From an uncultured Clostridia bacterium (GTDB taxonomy: Bacteria > Bacillota > Clostridia > Christensenellales > UBA1242): a stretch of DNA of 6,666 nt. A program made the translations under genes and the position numbers. Positions within the stretch are counted from its first letter, which is position 1; each line of letters starts with the position of its first letter. Below the pieces are notes generated by a model. It worked only from the letters and a program-made list of their open reading frames with translations. It was not told the origin of the DNA and made no database searches. This document shows, piece by piece, positions 5,503-6,666 of this stretch. The stretch lies in NCBI GenBank assembly GCA_904397185.1, contig CAJFOL010000043.1, forward strand, positions 1-6,666. Reading direction: 5' to 3'.

Positions 5503-6198
5503 TTATCTTTCTAGACTGTTTATAGGATAATTATTTAATGCAGTTTCAAGTTCTTTATCTTTCAAGTTGTCAAATGATAAGAAATCATAGACTGAATTTA
5601 AAACATTTAAAATATTCAGCCTTATTATAGAATAGTGGATACCAGTTTCTTTTGCAAGTTCACAGGTAGATTTTTTGGTCCCATCAAGATTAAAATAAGT
5701 TCTAAAGAAGTATATATCTTGTTTACGAAATTTCTTTGCAACCTCATTAAATGCCTGTTCAAATTCGCTATTGGACAGCCATTCCTCTAACTTTATGCTG
5801 TCAAGTTCGTCTGCAAGAAGGTGGTCATGTTTGGATTTTTTCTCGTGTGAGAGTTCATATTTCTTTAGTTGTTCAAGACTTATCATATTTGGTGGCAAAA
5901 GTTTTGTGTTTTGATTCTTTAAATAAGCAACTATTTCAGTAGTATAATTTTTTTGTAGTGTGAAATAAAGTTTAGGCATGAATTTGCCGATATTTTTAAA
6001 AAATACTGAGTGGGTAAATTCAAAGACATAAGAAGAAAGTTCTGCTTTTTCCATATTTTTGAGCAAGCCACTATTATATAGATTCTTTGCTGTTTTTAAG
6101 CCGAGCGCCATTAATTTGCTTTTTATTTTTTCAAGGCTTACCTCATCTCCATTAATAATATTTTTGACTAGCAAGTCATTTTCGTCATATTTCGTCAT
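5503..6198 (-). CDS. Divergent sigma-70-like protein (region 4 HTH)
   Basis: A 231-aa protein whose C-terminal part resembles sigma-70 region 4. Residues about 155-207 contain FRKQDIYFFRTYFNLDG, a spacer KKST, then ELAKETGIHYSIIRLNILNVL, matching the family pattern of a hydrophobic helix, YFxLDG, and a helix-turn-helix that contacts the -35 box. Residues about 52-105 (FEFTHSVFFKNIGKF ... EIVAYLKNQ) could be a much altered region 2, but the core-binding and -10 motifs are not clear. It may be an alternative sigma factor or a related DNA-binding regulator; its targets cannot be told. GGAGAG lies 5 nt before the ATG. A 10-bp tandem repeat (6181-6200) at the start creates a second ATG out of frame. 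It has its own strong promoter and is followed by pflA after 44 bp. Confidence 0.6.
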   Translation of the reverse strand: MTKYDENDLLVKNIINGDEVSLEKIKSKLMALGLKTAKNLYNSGLLKNMEKAELSSYVFEFTHSVFFKNIGKFMPKLYFTLQKNYTTEIVAYLKNQNTKLLPPNMISLEQLKKYELSHEKKSKHDHLLADELDSIKLEEWLSNSEFEQAFNEVAKKFRKQDIYFFRTYFNLDGTKKSTCELAKETGIHYSIIRLNILNVLNSVYDFLSFDNLKDKELETALNNYPINSLER

Positions 6199-6200
6199 AT
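6181..6200. repeat. 10-bp tandem duplication over the sigma-like start codon
   Basis: TTCGTCATAT occurs twice in direct tandem. On the minus strand each copy carries an ATG followed by ACGAAA. The first (6198) is in frame and follows the GGAGAG. The second (6188) is 10 bases further on and leads to a stop after six codons. Confidence 0.85.
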
Positions 6201-6217
6201 TTCTCTCCTATAAAAAG

Positions 6218-6246
6218 AGTATACAACACAAATTGTGGCAAGTCAA
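6218..6246 (-). promoter_or_regulatory. Sigma-A-type promoter of the sigma-like gene
   Basis: On the minus strand, TTGACT (6246-6241), a 17-bp spacer and TATACT (6223-6218) match the housekeeping consensus at 10 of 12 bases. The expected start is near 6211, giving a leader of about a dozen bases that holds the GGAGAG ribosome binding site. A TG two bases upstream of the -10 is not clear. Confidence 0.8.
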
Positions 6247-6314
6247 CCCCCATTTGTTTTATTATAAAACGAGTTGCTTAACTGTGTTTTTTTACTCAGG
6301 TGTTTTATGGTCAA

Positions 6315-6545
6315 CCTTATGCTGAGTGTTTGTCCGCCAAACTTTGTTTACAAGCCTTATGCTCGGCGACCAAACTTAGTTTGGATCACTATCCGCGAGC
6401 CAAATGTTGGACGATAGTCCGCTCAAGTATTTTTAGGCTTATACTATATCTCCGCTCTAACATACATAATAAAAGGTGGCTCAGCCACCAAACTTAGTTT
6501 GCATCATTTTTTAATAAAAACATTATAAAATTGGCTTTAGCCACC
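6315..6545. repeat. Palindrome-rich intergenic region with imperfect repeats
   Basis: No convincing gene is seen in 6247-6666. Short hairpins cluster here: GTTTG-TCCGC-CAAAC (6328-6342), CCAAACT-T-AGTTTGG (6370-6384), GGAT-CACT-ATCC (6383-6394), GGAC-GATA-GTCC (6409-6420), GGTGGCT-C-AGCCACC (6475-6489), CAAACT-T-AGTTTG (6489-6501) and TGGCT-TT-AGCCA (6532-6543). Direct repeats include 6369-6388 with 6487-6506 (19 of 20 identical), CCTTATGCT at 6315 and 6355, and TCCGC at 6333, 6392, 6418 and 6451. The pattern resembles degenerate intergenic repeat elements; no target-site duplication or transposase is visible. Confidence 0.7.
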
Positions 6546-6662
6546 CCAAAATTCTCACTTTTTTCGAAGCCGTACAGGGTAGTAGCCTTTTTTGGTGAAA
6601 AAGTTTTTGCGAAGTGGGTCAATTTGCTTGACAAAAAAGGCGGGGGGGGTAAAATAGGGTAG
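6531..6662. other. Terminal segment open on both strands, gene status doubtful
   Basis: On the plus strand a frame is open from a TTG at 6531 to a TAG at 6660-6662 (43 codons; includes FSKPYRVVAFFGEKVF). On the minus strand a frame enters from the window end and stops at 6557-6555 (includes FFVKQIDPLRKNFFTKKGYY). Neither has a ribosome binding site or an ATG start. Small stems (GTCAA-TTTGC-TTGAC at 6618-6632, CTTTTT/AAAAAG at 6587-6603) and a G8 run (6642-6649) are present. It is more likely a dispersed repeat or the edge of a larger element than a gene. Confidence 0.3.
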
Positions 6663-6666
6663 CAAA

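Noticed and set aside
6059..6497. Plus-strand frames over the sigma-like gene start and the palindrome region
   Set aside because: No recognisable domains or ribosome binding sites; the first is antisense to the better-supported gene and its promoter, and the second consists of repeat sequence.
6315..6545. CRISPR array
   Set aside because: The repeats are imperfect, differ in length and are irregularly spaced, without uniform spacers.

Overview
The window comes from a low-GC Gram-positive bacterium (Bacillota), most likely an anaerobic Clostridia-type organism. The evidence is the AT-rich codon use, AGGAGG-type ribosome binding sites, the conserved rpmH-rnpA-yidD-yidC-jag gene string, an elongator tRNA-Met very like that of Bacillus as I remember it, and a glycyl-radical enzyme activase. 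Species cannot be named from the sequence.

Layout. Positions 1-804 (+) hold the 3' end of a secreted or surface protein with an InlB/Flg_new-like repeat and a BspA-like leucine-rich segment. A hairpin terminator at 855-891 separates it from the convergent operon on the minus strand (3950 down to 909): rpmH (ribosomal protein L34, 44 aa), rnpA (RNase P protein), yidD, yidC and jag/khpB. The first four genes overlap one another by 26, 26 and 13 bp. The operon starts from a perfect TTGACA-17-TATAAT promoter (3985-4013) and ends after jag. There is no dnaA beside rpmH and no mnmE after jag, so the usual origin neighbourhood has been rearranged.

Back to back with that promoter is a second perfect consensus promoter (4075-4103, +). 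It drives an elongator tRNA-Met(CAU) at 4123-4199. A 15-nt palindrome sits at its expected transcription start. The tRNA is followed by an odd 133-bp segment carrying an inverted 17-nt copy of its T arm and a direct 21-nt copy of its 3' end including CCA, then an intrinsic terminator. This is the most unusual structure in the window. A small unrecognised protein gene (4432-4701, +) follows and ends at a hairpin shared with the convergent pflA.

The minus strand from 6198 to 4736 carries a divergent sigma-factor-like gene behind a strong sigma-A-type promoter, then a pyruvate formate-lyase activating enzyme. The latter has no Shine-Dalgarno sequence and a TATAAT placed so that its mRNA could be leaderless. 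From 6247 to the window end no convincing gene is seen. The stretch is full of short palindromes and imperfect repeats, and ends in a segment open on both strands that includes a run of eight G.

How the genes fit: the rpmH operon joins ribosome assembly and tRNA 5' maturation (L34, RNase P protein) to membrane protein insertion (YidD, YidC) and an RNA-binding regulator (Jag). YidC is notable for about 190 extra residues on the outer face of the membrane between its second and third core helices.
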